Source: Gemmatimonadota bacterium
GTDB lineage: Bacteria; Gemmatimonadota; Gemmatimonadetes; Longimicrobiales; Gaopeijiaceae
Reading direction: 5' to 3'
NCBI GenBank assembly: GCA_007126575.1
Contig: SLBA01000016.1
Location: 30,392 to 94,391 of the forward strand
Length of the DNA: 64,000 bases
This document shows, piece after piece, positions 1 through 8,854 of the stretch. The stretch's first letter is position 1. Each line of letters starts with the position of its first letter. The notes below the pieces were generated by a model that saw nothing but the letters and a program-made list of their open reading frames with translations, was not told the DNA's origin and ran no database searches. Made by a program: the position numbers and the translations under genes.

Positions 1-723
1 GGGCTCCCCCCCGAGGGTCGACCAGGCGCCCGGAACCATATCCATCCCGCGAACCAGGTTCGCCACCTCGCGGGCCGCGCCCGACCAGTCGATCCGAGCG
101 GTATTCCGGTCGATCTTGGGCGCCAGGGTCGCCCGCTCGTGGTCCTGCTCGCGCGGCTCGAGCACGCCAGCCTCGAGCAGTGCAAGCGCCTCGAGCAGGG
201 CCTCGGCGCCCAGCTCGGCCAGGCGGAGATAGACTCCGGTCGCCGTGTCGTGGGGGGCGATCGGGAGACGCCGCTGCAGGAGCACCGGGCCCTCGTCCAT
301 CCCCTCGGTCATCTGCATGACCGAGATTCCCGTCTCGGGCAGCCCCCGGATCAGGGCCCAGTTCACCGGGGCTGCGCCCCGCAGCTCCGGAAGGAGCGAG
401 GCATGCACGTTGACCGAGCCGTGCGTGGGAAGCTCCAGCACGCCGGGCACGAGGATGTGCCCGTACGCCACGACGACCGAGAGGTCGGGACCGAGCGCCG
501 CCAGCTCGTCGACGAAGGCCTCCCCCCGGGGACGCTCGGGGGTCAGGACCGGAAGCCCTTCGGCCTCGGCGACCGTCCTCACCGGAGACGCCCTCAGCTT
601 CCGCCCACGTCCCGCCGGCCGGTCAGGCTGGGTGACCACACCGACCACCTGAAATCCCTCTCCCGTGAGCGCCCGCAGTGAGGGCACCGCAAAGTCCGGG
701 GTTCCCCAGAAGACGATCCTCAC
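1..723 (-). CDS. fmt: Methionyl-tRNA formyltransferase, C-terminus cut by window edge
   Basis: Transfers a formyl group from 10-formyl-tetrahydrofolate to Met-tRNAfMet in the cytoplasm. The product opens MRIVFWGTPDFAVPSLRAL, the usual Fmt N-terminus. It carries the folate-site segment SVNVHASLLPELRGAAPVNW, whose Asn and His match catalytic positions of formyltransferases, followed by TGISVMQMTEGMDEGP. The 241 codons seen include the start of the C-terminal tRNA-binding domain (ARIDWS then PGAWSTLGGEP); about 70 residues should lie outside the window. The GTG start overlaps the def stop codon by four bases (GTGA), so translation is probably coupled. A def-fmt pair is the normal arrangement: one enzyme adds the formyl group, the other removes it. 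Confidence 0.95.
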   Translation of the reverse strand, partial: MRIVFWGTPDFAVPSLRALTGEGFQVVGVVTQPDRPAGRGRKLRASPVRTVAEAEGLPVLTPERPRGEAFVDELAALGPDLSVVVAYGHILVPGVLELPTHGSVNVHASLLPELRGAAPVNWALIRGLPETGISVMQMTEGMDEGPVLLQRRLPIAPHDTATGVYLRLAELGAEALLEALALLEAGVLEPREQDHERATLAPKIDRNTARIDWSGAAREVANLVRGMDMVPGAWSTLGGEP

Positions 724-1235
724 CCCGAGGCCTCTTCGGCCAGCAGCTTCCGATACTTCTTGAGGAGCATCCGGCGCTTCAGCGCCGACAGGTGGTCGAT
801 GAAAAGCACCCCTTCGAGATGATCCACCTCGTGCTGCAGCGCACGGGCGAAGAGCCCTTCGGCCTCGACCGTGATCGGCTCCCCATCGGGGTCGAACCCC
901 TCGATCCGCACCCGGGCGGGCCTTCGCACGACCTCGGTGACCCCGGGAATACTGAGACACCCCTCGGGCTCCTTCTCGGTCTCGTTGGAGCTCTCGACGA
1001 TGCGGGGATTGACCAGGGCCACGCGCCCCTCCTCTCCCCCGGCGCTCACATCGACCACGAGCACCTGCCGCGAGATCCCGATCTGGGGGGCCGCGAGCCC
1101 CGCGCCCTCCTCGTAGACCATGGTCTGGAACATGTCGTCGACCAGCCGACGCAGTTCGTCGTCGAAGGCATCGACGGGCGCCGCCGGTTCCCGCAGCACG
1201 GGATCGCCGAGGTATCGCAGTTCGCGGATCGCCAT
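720..1235 (-). CDS. def: Peptide deformylase
   Basis: Removes the formyl group from the N-terminal methionine of nascent proteins; a metalloenzyme that acts at the ribosome. All three family motifs are present in the 171 residues: EGAGLAAPQIG, EGCLSIPG (Cys is a metal ligand) and HEVDHLEG (two His ligands and the catalytic Glu). The length is normal for the family. The lysine- and arginine-rich C-terminal helix (KRRMLLKKYRKLL) resembles the ribosome-binding tail of other deformylases. It sits 5 bp downstream of yajC and overlaps fmt by four bases, within a nine-gene operon. Confidence 0.96.
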   Translation of the reverse strand: MAIRELRYLGDPVLREPAAPVDAFDDELRRLVDDMFQTMVYEEGAGLAAPQIGISRQVLVVDVSAGGEEGRVALVNPRIVESSNETEKEPEGCLSIPGVTEVVRRPARVRIEGFDPDGEPITVEAEGLFARALQHEVDHLEGVLFIDHLSALKRRMLLKKYRKLLAEEASG

Positions 1236-1240
1236 CGTGC

Positions 1241-1585
1241 TCAGCTGTCCCGGGTGTCGAACTCGTCTTCGACCTTGCGGGCCACCTTCGAGCGCTCGAC
1301 CACCATCCGGGTGTTCTCGCCCGTCTTGATGGTGATCCGGTCCTCGCTCAGGTGGACGATCGAACCGATCACTCCCCCGACGGTGACCACCTCATCCCCC
1401 TTGCGAAGCGCCTGGATCATCTCGCGGTGACGCTCCTGCTCCTTCCTCTGGGGACGGATCAGGAGCCAGTAGAAGATCGCGAAGATCAGCGCGATCTGAA
1501 CGAGAATGACGGTCATGCCGCCTCCCCCACCCTCGGCGGGGGCCATCAGAAGTCCGGAAACCGGTGAGATCACCTTGTGCTCCAT
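1241..1585 (-). CDS. yajC: Preprotein translocase subunit YajC
   Basis: Small inner-membrane accessory of the SecDF translocase. The 114 residues show a Gly-rich lead-in, one hydrophobic segment (about residues 24-42, VILVQIALIFAIFYWLLI), the signature RPQRKEQERH just after it, and a cytoplasmic SH3-like part (GDEVVTVGGVIGSIVHL). This is the standard YajC layout. It follows tgt after 58 bp, the largest gap in this operon, and precedes def by 5 bp. A tgt-yajC order is common in bacteria, but here secDF is not next to it. Confidence 0.93.
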   Translation of the reverse strand: MEHKVISPVSGLLMAPAEGGGGGMTVILVQIALIFAIFYWLLIRPQRKEQERHREMIQALRKGDEVVTVGGVIGSIVHLSEDRITIKTGENTRMVVERSKVARKVEDEFDTRDS

Positions 1586-1643
1586 GGTTTGAAGTCAGGC
1601 CGCCGGGCGTCTGCCCGGTCGATGGTGTCGCCGCGCTCGTCGT

Positions 1644-2807
1644 TCAGGTCGCTCGTCGGGCTCGCGCCGCCCGATACCGCTCCAGCCAGTCGGCGCTCCA
1701 CGTCGTGAAGCTCCCCTCGTCGATCCGCCGGCGCGACTCCTCGGCGATTCGATGGAGGAACCGGATATTGTGCATGGAAATCAGTCGATGGGCAAAGGCC
1801 TCGCCCGCCACGACCATGTGCCGCAGGTACGCCCGGTCGAAGCGGGAGCAGGCGTAGCAGTCGCAGCTCGAATCGAGGGGGCGCGTCGATCCGCGGTGGC
1901 GCGCCGCCTTCATATTCACCTGTCCGTCATCGAGGGTCCAGGCGGTCCCGTGTCGGGCGTTGCGCGTCGGCGCCACACAGTCGAACAGATCGCAGCCGCG
2001 CCCGATCGCCTCGAGCAGATCGTCGGGATAGCCGACGCCCATCAGGTACCGGGGCCGGTCCGCGGGAAGCTCCGGATCGAGCACCTCGAGCGTCTCCCAC
2101 ATCTTCGGCTTCGGCTCGCCCACCGAGAGCCCCCCGATCGCCACCCCGTCCCAGTCGCCCAGCGCCAGGACCGCCCGGGCGTGTTCCCGTCGCAGGTCGG
2201 GATAGACGTTGCCCTGCACGATCGGAAACAGACTCTGTTCGGGGAGGTCGATCTCGGCAACTCGACCCATCTCGTCGAAGTGAGCCCGGCAGCGCTCCAG
2301 CCAGCGCAGGGTCCGCTCGTTGGCCCGGGCGGCGACCGCCCGCTCGCACCCCCCGGGAGGACACTCGTCGAAGGCCATGATCACGTCGGCCCCCAGCGTT
2401 CGCTGGATCTCGATCACGGACTCGGGGGTGAACTCGTGCGTCGAGCCGTCGATGTGGCTCTGGAAGATGACCCCGTCGTCGTGGATCTCGCGGATGTCCG
2501 AGAGCGAGAAGACCTGGAAGCCCCCGGAGTCGGTCAGGATCGGCCCGTCCCAGCGCATGAAGGCGTGCAGGCCACCGAGCTGGCTCACCTCGAGGTGACC
2601 GGGTCGCAGGTAGAGGTGATACGTGTTCGCCAGGATCATCGACGATCCGACCCGGGCGACCTCATCGGGCGAGAGCGTCTTGACCGCGCCGAGGGTGCCG
2701 ACGGGCATGAACGCCGGGGTCCGGACGGGCCCGTGCGGGGTCCGGAAGGTGCCCTTTCGGGCGGCTCCCTCGGTGGCCTCGAGCTCGAACGAGAAGGATC
2801 GGCTCAC
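1644..2807 (-). CDS. tgt: Queuine tRNA-ribosyltransferase (TGT)
   Basis: Exchanges guanine-34 for preQ1 in tRNAs with GUN anticodons, the key insertion step of queuosine synthesis. The 387-residue product has TDSGGFQVFSL (base-binding Asp), DECPPG, and LFDCVAPTRNAR, whose Asp is the expected covalent nucleophile. The zinc site is CDCYAC with a downstream His (LISMHN). The start is GTG, overlapping the queA stop codon by four bases; a longer reading frame runs upstream but only duplicates queA sequence in another frame. The direct queA-tgt pairing places two consecutive steps of queuosine formation under one coupled translation unit. Confidence 0.96.
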   Translation of the reverse strand: MSRSFSFELEATEGAARKGTFRTPHGPVRTPAFMPVGTLGAVKTLSPDEVARVGSSMILANTYHLYLRPGHLEVSQLGGLHAFMRWDGPILTDSGGFQVFSLSDIREIHDDGVIFQSHIDGSTHEFTPESVIEIQRTLGADVIMAFDECPPGGCERAVAARANERTLRWLERCRAHFDEMGRVAEIDLPEQSLFPIVQGNVYPDLRREHARAVLALGDWDGVAIGGLSVGEPKPKMWETLEVLDPELPADRPRYLMGVGYPDDLLEAIGRGCDLFDCVAPTRNARHGTAWTLDDGQVNMKAARHRGSTRPLDSSCDCYACSRFDRAYLRHMVVAGEAFAHRLISMHNIRFLHRIAEESRRRIDEGSFTTWSADWLERYRAARARRAT

Positions 2808-3889
2808 CGGGAAGCTCCGGTGGGATCGCGGCGCACGATCGCCATCGCGTCGCCGTACGAGTAGAAGCGGTACCTTTCGCGGATCGCCTCGGCGTAGGCG
2901 GCCATCGTCGCCCGATAGCCCGCGAAGGCCCCCACCAGCATCAGGAGGGTCGAGCGCGGCAGGTGGAAGTTCGTGACCAGAGCGTCGACGACCCGGAACT
3001 CGAAGCCGGGGGCGATGAACAGCTCGGTCTCGCCCCGGCCCCCGTCCAGCACGCCGTCGAGCGCGGCCGCCTCGAGGGTCCGGACCACCGTCGTGCCCAC
3101 CGCCCAGACCCGCCCGCCCCCCTCCCGCGTCCGTCGAATGGCCGCGCCCGTCTCCCGGGGAACCTCCCATCGTTCGCTGTGCATGGCGTGGTCCGCCACC
3201 CGATCCACCTCGACCGGGCGGAAGGTGCCGGGGCCCACGTGCAGGGTGACGCGGGCGACCTCGACCCCCCGCTCCTCGATCGCCCGGAGAAGGGCCGGGG
3301 TGAAGTGCAGGCCCGCTGTGGGCGCGGCCACCGAGCCGGGCACGCGGGCGTAGACGGTCTGGTAGCGATCGCGATCGAGGGGCTCCTCCTCGCGCTCCAT
3401 GTAGGGGGGGAGGGGGAGCCGGCCCCATCGCTCGAGCGTCGCCTCGACCGACAGCTCCGACTCGAGCCGGACCACCCGCCCGCCGTCTCCGGTGCCGTCT
3501 TCGATCACGACCTCGAAGCCCTCGTCGATCACGACCCGGCGGCCGGGCTTGAGCTTCGAGCCGGGCCGGACCAGCGCCTCCCAGCGCCGCTCGTCGCCAT
3601 CGTCGGTCAGACGCAGCAGGAGCACCTCGCAGCGGGCGCCGGTCGGCTTGTGACCCAGGAGCCGAACGGGGAGCACGCGGCTCTCGTTGAGCACCAGGAG
3701 GTCACCGGGATCCAGGAGCGCGGGCAGCTCCGCGAAGGTGCGGTGCTCCGGCTCGGCCTCCCCGACCACCAGGAGACGGCTGGCGTCGCGGCGCTCGGCC
3801 GGATAGCGGGCGATCCGACCCTCGGGGAGCTCGTAGTCCCAGGCCGCAATCCGCGTCAGATCGACGGGCACGGCCGACTCAGGACTCAA
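2804..3889 (-). CDS. queA: S-adenosylmethionine:tRNA ribosyltransferase-isomerase
   Basis: Converts preQ1 in tRNA to epoxyqueuosine using the ribosyl part of SAM. The 361 residues start with the family's [19 protein letters not shown] block. They contain [13 protein letters not shown], the [11 protein letters not shown] motif, a [14 protein letters not shown] segment ([13 protein letters not shown]) and the C-terminal [19 protein letters not shown]. The length is typical. Its start codon lies 11 bases inside the end of ruvB, and its stop is shared with the GTG of tgt. No epoxyqueuosine reductase gene is seen in the window. Confidence 0.96.
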   Translation of the reverse strand: MSPESAVPVDLTRIAAWDYELPEGRIARYPAERRDASRLLVVGEAEPEHRTFAELPALLDPGDLLVLNESRVLPVRLLGHKPTGARCEVLLLRLTDDGDERRWEALVRPGSKLKPGRRVVIDEGFEVVIEDGTGDGGRVVRLESELSVEATLERWGRLPLPPYMEREEEPLDRDRYQTVYARVPGSVAAPTAGLHFTPALLRAIEERGVEVARVTLHVGPGTFRPVEVDRVADHAMHSERWEVPRETGAAIRRTREGGGRVWAVGTTVVRTLEAAALDGVLDGGRGETELFIAPGFEFRVVDALVTNFHLPRSTLLMLVGAFAGYRATMAAYAEAIRERYRFYSYGDAMAIVRRDPTGASR

Positions 3890-4916
3890 AGAGGGACGCC
3901 TGATCGGTCAGACCGTCGGGGGGCGTGTAGCCGAACCGTCGGTAGCACCGGGGGGTTGCCATGCGCCCGCGGGGGGTCCGCATCAGGAAGCCCTCCTGGA
4001 TCAGAAAGGGCTCGTAGACCTCTTCCAGCGTGCCCTGGTCCTCGCCGATCGCCACCGCGAGCGACGAGAGCCCCACGGGTCCCCCGTCGAACTTCTCGAG
4101 GATCGTCTGCAGGATCCGACCATCCATTTCGTCGAGGCCGTACTCGTCCACATCGAGCATCTCGAGGGCGGCGGCGGCGACCTCGGTGTCGATCACCCCG
4201 TCGGCCCGAACCTGGGCATAGTCCCGTACGCGGCGCAGAAGCCGGTTCGCAACCCGGGGGGTGCCCCGCGAGCGTTTGGCCAGCTCGGCGGCGCCCTCGG
4301 TCGTGGCTTCGATTCCCAGGAGCTGTGCGCTGCGGGCCACGATTCGGGCCAGCTCCTCGGGCGGGTAGAAGTTCAGCCGCTGCACGATCCCGAAGCGGGC
4401 ACGCATGGGGGCCGTGAGGAGCCCGAAGCGGGTGGTGGCGCCGACGAGGGTGAAGCGCTCGACCCCCATCGTCATGGTCTGCGCGCGCGCCCCTTCCGAG
4501 AGCCGGATCTCGACCTTGTAGTCCTCCATCGCGGGGTAGAGGAACTCCTCGAGGATCGGGCGCAGGCGGTGGATCTCGTCAATGAACAGGATGTCTCCGC
4601 GCTCCAGGTTGGTCAGGAGCCCGACGAGGTCCGCCGGCTTCTCGAGCACCGGGCCCGAACTGGTGCGCAGCGACACCCCCATCTCTTCGGCCATGAGCGC
4701 CGCAAGGGTGGTCTTTCCCAGCCCCGGAGGCCCGTGGAAGAGGATGTGGTCGAGGGGCTCGTCACGCTGGCTGGCGGCCTCGATGGCGATGCGCAGCGAC
4801 TCCTTCACCTTCTCCTGGCCCACGAATTCGTCGAGCTGCCGCGGACGCAGGGTGGGCTCGGTCCGGGTGTCCTCTTCGAGCGCCTCGGGGGTCGTGACCT
4901 CGTGGCGGGCGCTCAT
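3879..4916 (-). CDS. ruvB: Holliday junction branch migration ATPase RuvB
   Basis: AAA+ motor that drives branch migration with RuvA. The 345-residue product has Walker A GPPGLGKT (residues 62-69), Walker [11 protein letters not shown], sensor segment VGATTRFG, and a C-terminal winged helix with [15 protein letters not shown]. The start chosen (MSARHEV) overlaps the ruvA stop by four bases (ATGA). Longer upstream extensions of this frame are antisense-like low-complexity sequence over ruvA and were dropped. It is the third gene of a contiguous ruvC-ruvA-ruvB set. Confidence 0.97.
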   Translation of the reverse strand: MSARHEVTTPEALEEDTRTEPTLRPRQLDEFVGQEKVKESLRIAIEAASQRDEPLDHILFHGPPGLGKTTLAALMAEEMGVSLRTSSGPVLEKPADLVGLLTNLERGDILFIDEIHRLRPILEEFLYPAMEDYKVEIRLSEGARAQTMTMGVERFTLVGATTRFGLLTAPMRARFGIVQRLNFYPPEELARIVARSAQLLGIEATTEGAAELAKRSRGTPRVANRLLRRVRDYAQVRADGVIDTEVAAAALEMLDVDEYGLDEMDGRILQTILEKFDGGPVGLSSLAVAIGEDQGTLEEVYEPFLIQEGFLMRTPRGRMATPRCYRRFGYTPPDGLTDQASLFES

Positions 4917-5512
4917 CGGTTGGCCAGCGCCCGGCGGATGAGCTCGTCGGGCCCGTCCGCCTTTCCTTCCTTGAGCGCCGCCCGGACCAGGGAATCGGCC
5001 TCGGCCCAGGGCATGCCGAGCGCCACCAGGGCGCGGACCGCCGCCTCGGCCATCCCCTCCTTCACCTCTTCGGTCCCGTCGCCGCTGACCACCCGGAGGG
5101 TCTGGAGGTCGTCGAGCCGGTCCGCGAGCTCGAGCATGATCTTCTCGGCCTTCTTCTTTCCGATCCCGCTCACCTGCACGAGGGCCGGGATGTCGCGGGA
5201 GGTGATGATCTGGACCAGTCGCCGGCCGGAGTAGGTCGACAGCATGGCCAGCGCCAGCTTCCCTCCCACCCCCGAGGCATTCAGGAGCCGGCCGAACAGG
5301 GTGCGCTCGAGTGGCTCGATGAAGCCGTAGAGCGCCGAGAGGTCCTCGCGGACCAGGTGGACGGTCCGCAGCTCGATCTCGTCGCCGGGTGCCGGGAGGC
5401 GCTGCGCCACGGTCAGGGGGACCTCGACCTCGTAGACGACGCCCCCCGGGGTCGAGACTTCGACCCGATCCTCGTCGATCGAGAGCAGGGTCCCGCGAAT
5501 TCGGGAGATCAT
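4913..5512 (-). CDS. ruvA: Holliday junction DNA helicase subunit RuvA
   Basis: Tetrameric junction-binding protein that loads RuvB. The 199 residues begin [19 protein letters not shown], the OB-fold domain. Two helix-hairpin-helix elements follow: [13 protein letters not shown] and [16 protein letters not shown], both with the expected glycine turns. A C-terminal three-helix domain (about residues 145-199, [16 protein letters not shown]...) should contact RuvB. The ATG overlaps the ruvC stop and the stop overlaps the ruvB ATG, each by four bases, which fits stoichiometric synthesis of the three Ruv proteins. Confidence 0.96.
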   Translation of the reverse strand: MISRIRGTLLSIDEDRVEVSTPGGVVYEVEVPLTVAQRLPAPGDEIELRTVHLVREDLSALYGFIEPLERTLFGRLLNASGVGGKLALAMLSTYSGRRLVQIITSRDIPALVQVSGIGKKKAEKIMLELADRLDDLQTLRVVSGDGTEEVKEGMAEAAVRALVALGMPWAEADSLVRAALKEGKADGPDELIRRALANR

Positions 5513-6066
5513 GAGGGGCTCCGGGCGAAGCGGTGCGGGAGGGCACCCGGAAGCCGGCCGTCGACCCCGAGCACGAGATGGCAGAGGGCGCAGGCCACCC
5601 CGTCGGCGGCGTCGTTGGGGCGCGGGGGCTCCTTGAGGCGGAGCTGCTCCTGGACCAGGAGCCCGACCTGGTCCTTGGTCGCGCTCCCGTGCCCGACGAC
5701 CGCCTTCTTGATCGCGACCGGCGTGTACTCGGCGACCTCGATCTTCAGGCGGGCACCGGCGACCAGGATGGCGCCCCGTGCATGGCCCAGGATCAGGGCG
5801 CTTCGGGCGTTCTTCCCCTGAAAGACGCTCTCGACCGCGACCGTGTCGGGGCGGAAGCGCTCCAGGATCTCGGTGACGCCTTCGAAGATCTCGAGGATCC
5901 GAACGGCGAGCTCCGCCTTCCGGGTGGGGCGGATCACCCCGCATTCGAGGAGCCTCATGGCCCCACCACGCCGCCGGGCGACGACACCGTAGCCGGTGGC
6001 GATCGAACCGGGATCGATCCCCACCACGACGAGCTCTTCGGGCTCCCGGTCTCCCCCGGCCGTCAC
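5509..6066 (-). CDS. ruvC: Crossover junction endodeoxyribonuclease RuvC
   Basis: Dimeric resolvase that nicks Holliday junctions. The 185-residue protein shows the RNase H-like catalytic acids: Asp in GIDPGS (residue 18), Glu in [14 protein letters not shown], and the Asp pair in [20 protein letters not shown] follows the first acid as expected. Translation starts at GTG, sharing GTGA with the yebC stop. The N-terminus carries about 11 extra residues ([11 protein letters not shown]) before the first strand, a small extension. It sits between yebC and ruvA, a conserved gene order. Confidence 0.95.
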   Translation of the reverse strand: MTAGGDREPEELVVVGIDPGSIATGYGVVARRRGGAMRLLECGVIRPTRKAELAVRILEIFEGVTEILERFRPDTVAVESVFQGKNARSALILGHARGAILVAGARLKIEVAEYTPVAIKKAVVGHGSATKDQVGLLVQEQLRLKEPPRPNDAADGVACALCHLVLGVDGRLPGALPHRFARSPS

Positions 6067-6812
6067 GACATGGCCTCGGCCATGACCGCCTCGTCGATGT
6101 CGGCGTTCGACGAGACCTCCTGCACGTCGTCGTGGTCGTCGAGCGCGTCCAGGAGCTTCAGGAGCCGCTCGGCGTCGGACCCGGTCACCGCCATCAGGTT
6201 CTTCGGGATCATCGCCAGCTCGGCGCGCTCGAACTCGACCCCCGCCTCCCGCAGCTGCCTCTGAACGTCGTGAAAGGAGGCGACCTCGGTCGTGACCACG
6301 AACTCACCCGCCGACTCCGAGACATCCTCGGCGCCGGCCAGGAGGGCCGCCTCGAAGACGGCCTCCTCGTGGTAGCGCGAGGCGTCGACGAAGATCTGGC
6401 CCTTCCGGTCGAACTGCCATGCCACCGATCCCGCGGTGCCCAGGTTGCCCCCGTGCTTGTCGAGCAGGTGCCGGACCTCGGCCACGGTGCGGTTCTGGTT
6501 GTCGGTGGTGGTCTGGATGAAGAGCGCCACCCCCGAGGGGCCGTAGCCCTCGTAGGAGAGTTCCTCGTAGTTGACGCCTTCGAGTTCGCCGGTGCCCCGT
6601 TTGATCGCGCGCTCGATGTTCTCGAGCGGCATGTTCTCCTGCTTGGCCGTGTCGACCGCGAGCCGAAGCCGTGGGTTGTAGTCCGGATCGCCCCCGCCAT
6701 CTCGCGCCGAAACGGTGATCTCGCGGATGAGCTTGGTGAACATCTTGCCGCGCTTCTGGTCGTTGACGGCCTTCTTCCGCTTGATCTGCGACCATTTGTT
6801 GTGTCCGGCCAC
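6063..6812 (-). CDS. yebC: YebC/PmpR family protein
   Basis: The family has been described as transcription regulators (PmpR) and, more recently, as a factor helping ribosomes through proline stretches. The 249 residues start AGHNKWSQIKRKKAVNDQKR and include REITVSARDGGGDP, ENIERAIKRGTG and YEGYGPSGVALFI, all diagnostic. A GTG start is supported by a GGAGG ribosome-binding site about 5 bases upstream. It is the first gene of the nine-gene operon ending in fmt, and a promoter candidate lies about 115 bp upstream. Function in this organism is inferred from the family only. Confidence 0.94.
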   Translation of the reverse strand: MAGHNKWSQIKRKKAVNDQKRGKMFTKLIREITVSARDGGGDPDYNPRLRLAVDTAKQENMPLENIERAIKRGTGELEGVNYEELSYEGYGPSGVALFIQTTTDNQNRTVAEVRHLLDKHGGNLGTAGSVAWQFDRKGQIFVDASRYHEEAVFEAALLAGAEDVSESAGEFVVTTEVASFHDVQRQLREAGVEFERAELAMIPKNLMAVTGSDAERLLKLLDALDDHDDVQEVSSNADIDEAVMAEAMS

Positions 6813-6928
6813 GGGGACCTCCGGCTCGCCGGGATTGGGTGTCGGCCATCGGCGCATTCCCGGCGAAGCTCTGCCGCGTCGATGGTGGGGTCGGGTGCGG
6901 GGCACTCGACCGGCTCGGTTCGATTCGC

Positions 6929-6958
6929 AATATAGGTCGGTTCGGGGAGGGGCGTCAC
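6929..6958 (-). promoter_or_regulatory. Putative promoter for the yebC-ruv-queA-tgt-def-fmt operon
   Basis: On the minus strand a -35-like GTGACG (6953-6958) is separated by 18 bp from a -10-like TATATT (6929-6934). The -10 is followed by GCG, an extension shared with two other promoter candidates in this window (near 19756 and 49921). Predicted transcription would start near 6922, leaving a leader of about 110 nt before the GTG of yebC. The rest of the 226-bp divergent gap towards ggt shows no clear operator. Confidence 0.4.
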
Positions 6959-7038
6959 CCCGGGGTCGTCGCATTTTCGTCGGGCGCCGGGTAGGTTGCG
7001 GGCAGCTTCCCCACATCTCCCGAACCCGTCGACCGCCC

Positions 7039-8772
7039 ATGCCGACCCCCCTTCGCCGACCAACCCGCGCGCTGGTGCTCCTCCTTTTGCTCCCTCTACT
7101 TCCCGCTCTTCCCATGGCGACTCCGACCTCTCCCTTTTCAACCGCGCACCTCGAGGCCCAGGAGCCCGTCCCGACCACCGTCGCGGGCCGATCCACCGTG
7201 TACGCACCGCGCGGGATGATCGCCACTAGCCAGCCGCTCGCGACGAGCGCCGGGCTGCGGGTGCTCGGGGATGGGGGCAACGCGGTCGACGCGGCGATCA
7301 CCGCCGCCGCCGTGCTCACCGTGGTCGAGCCCCACATGACCGGGATCGGGGGCGACATGTTCGCCCTATACTGGTCGGCCGCCGAGCAGCGGCTGGTCGG
7401 ATTGAATGGACACGGCCGGGCGGGCTCGCGCATGACCCGCGACGCGCTCCTCGAGGCCGGCCACGAGAGCATCCCGAGCCGGGGCGCGCTCTCGGTCACG
7501 GTGCCGGGCGCGCTCCGGGGGTGGGCCGACCTGCTCGAGGCGCACGGGACGATCTCGCTGGCCGAGGCCCTCACCCCCGCCATCCGGCTCGCCGAAGAAG
7601 GGTTCCCCGTCTCTCCGATCATCGCGCGCGACTGGGGCAACCAGGTGAACACCCTGCAGAACGACGAGGGTGCGCGCGCGACCTACCTGATCGACGGAGA
7701 CCGCGCCCCCGCGGCCGGCGAGTGGTTCCGCAACCCCGACTACGCCGAAACGCTCCGGCAGATCGCGACCGAGGGGATCGAGACCTTCTATGGAGGTCCT
7801 CTCGGGGCCCGGGTGATCGAGGGGCTCGACGCGCTCGGCGGCTTTCTCACCCTCGAGGACCTGCGGGAGCACCGCTCGCAGTGGGTCGAGCCGATCTCGG
7901 CCCCGTACCGGGGCTACCGGCTCTGGGAGATCCCCCCTCCGAGCCAGGGGATCGCCGCCCTCCAGATGCTTCGGATCCTCGAGCCCTTCGAACTCGAGGC
8001 CATGGGACACAACTCCCCCGAGTACCTGCACCACCTGGTCGAGGCGAAGAAGCTGGCCTACGCCGACCTGGCCGGGCACATCGCCGACCCGGGCTTCATG
8101 CGGGTCGACAGCGAGCAGCTCCTCTCCGACCGCTGGATCGACGGGCGCCGGTCGCTCATCGATCCGTACCGGGCGATGGAGGCTCCGGAGCCGGGCGACG
8201 CGCTCACGAACAGCGAGACGATCTACCTGACGGTGGCCGACGAGGAGGGGAACATGATCTCGTTCATCAACTCCGTCTTTAACTATTTCGGGTCGGGAGT
8301 TGTCATACCGGGTACGGGCTTCGACCTCCAGAACCGGGGCAGCGGATTCACCATGGAGGTCGACCACCCGAACATGGTGGCGCCCGGAAAGGAACCGTTT
8401 CACACGATCATCCCCGCCTTCGTGACCCGGCTGAACGACGCTGGTGACGAGGAGGCGTGGATGAGCTTCGGCGTGATGGGTGGAGCCATGCAGCCGCAGG
8501 GTCATGTGCAGGTCCTGCTCAACATGATCCTCTTCGGAATGGACCCGCAGGAGGCGATCGACGCACCTCGTTTCCGGCACTATTCCGGCCTGGACCTGGG
8601 CCTCGAGGCGCCGATCCTGCACGCGGTCAGGGAGGCTCTCGGGGCGCGCGGCCACGAGGTCCGCACCATCGGGCCGCTGGCGGTCGGGGGCGCGCAGGCC
8701 ATCGTCCGCCTCGAGCGCGGGTGGGCCGCGGGATCCGACCCCAGAAAGGACGGCCAGGCCGCCGGCCACTAG
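7039..8772 (+). CDS. ggt: Secreted gamma-glutamyltransferase family protein
   Basis: N-terminal nucleophile hydrolase that cleaves gamma-glutamyl bonds, for example in glutathione, probably in the periplasm. A long hydrophobic signal peptide covers about residues 8-25, followed by GRSTVYAPRGMIATSQPLA, the normal mature start. Hallmarks are GGNAVDAAITAA, HMTGIGGDMFA and FGVMGGAMQPQGHVQ. By alignment with E. coli Ggt the self-processing and catalytic threonine is residue 394 in NSETIYLTVADEEGN, where the common TTH becomes TIY. FGSGVVIPGTGFDLQNRG forms the small-subunit loop. Length (577 residues) is typical. It stands alone on the plus strand with its own promoter region. Confidence 0.9.
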   Translation: MPTPLRRPTRALVLLLLLPLLPALPMATPTSPFSTAHLEAQEPVPTTVAGRSTVYAPRGMIATSQPLATSAGLRVLGDGGNAVDAAITAAAVLTVVEPHMTGIGGDMFALYWSAAEQRLVGLNGHGRAGSRMTRDALLEAGHESIPSRGALSVTVPGALRGWADLLEAHGTISLAEALTPAIRLAEEGFPVSPIIARDWGNQVNTLQNDEGARATYLIDGDRAPAAGEWFRNPDYAETLRQIATEGIETFYGGPLGARVIEGLDALGGFLTLEDLREHRSQWVEPISAPYRGYRLWEIPPPSQGIAALQMLRILEPFELEAMGHNSPEYLHHLVEAKKLAYADLAGHIADPGFMRVDSEQLLSDRWIDGRRSLIDPYRAMEAPEPGDALTNSETIYLTVADEEGNMISFINSVFNYFGSGVVIPGTGFDLQNRGSGFTMEVDHPNMVAPGKEPFHTIIPAFVTRLNDAGDEEAWMSFGVMGGAMQPQGHVQVLLNMILFGMDPQEAIDAPRFRHYSGLDLGLEAPILHAVREALGARGHEVRTIGPLAVGGAQAIVRLERGWAAGSDPRKDGQAAGH

Positions 8773-8793
8773 ACAATCCGTCTCGACGTTCTC

Positions 8794-8822
8794 TTGCTTT
8801 CCAATTACGGCACCCCTACCGT
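8794..8822 (+). promoter_or_regulatory. Putative promoter for the Oar-like receptor gene
   Basis: TTGCTT (8794-8799) and TACCGT (8817-8822) are spaced by exactly 17 bp. The predicted start near 8829 gives a 25-nt leader. The -10 region CACCCCTACCGTC closely matches that of the aminotransferase promoter candidate (CACCCCTACCATC near 49971), which supports a shared housekeeping signal. No terminator is evident between ggt and this site. Confidence 0.45.
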
Positions 8823-8854
8823 CCACGTTTCCCCTCCATCCTACCCCTGAGTTC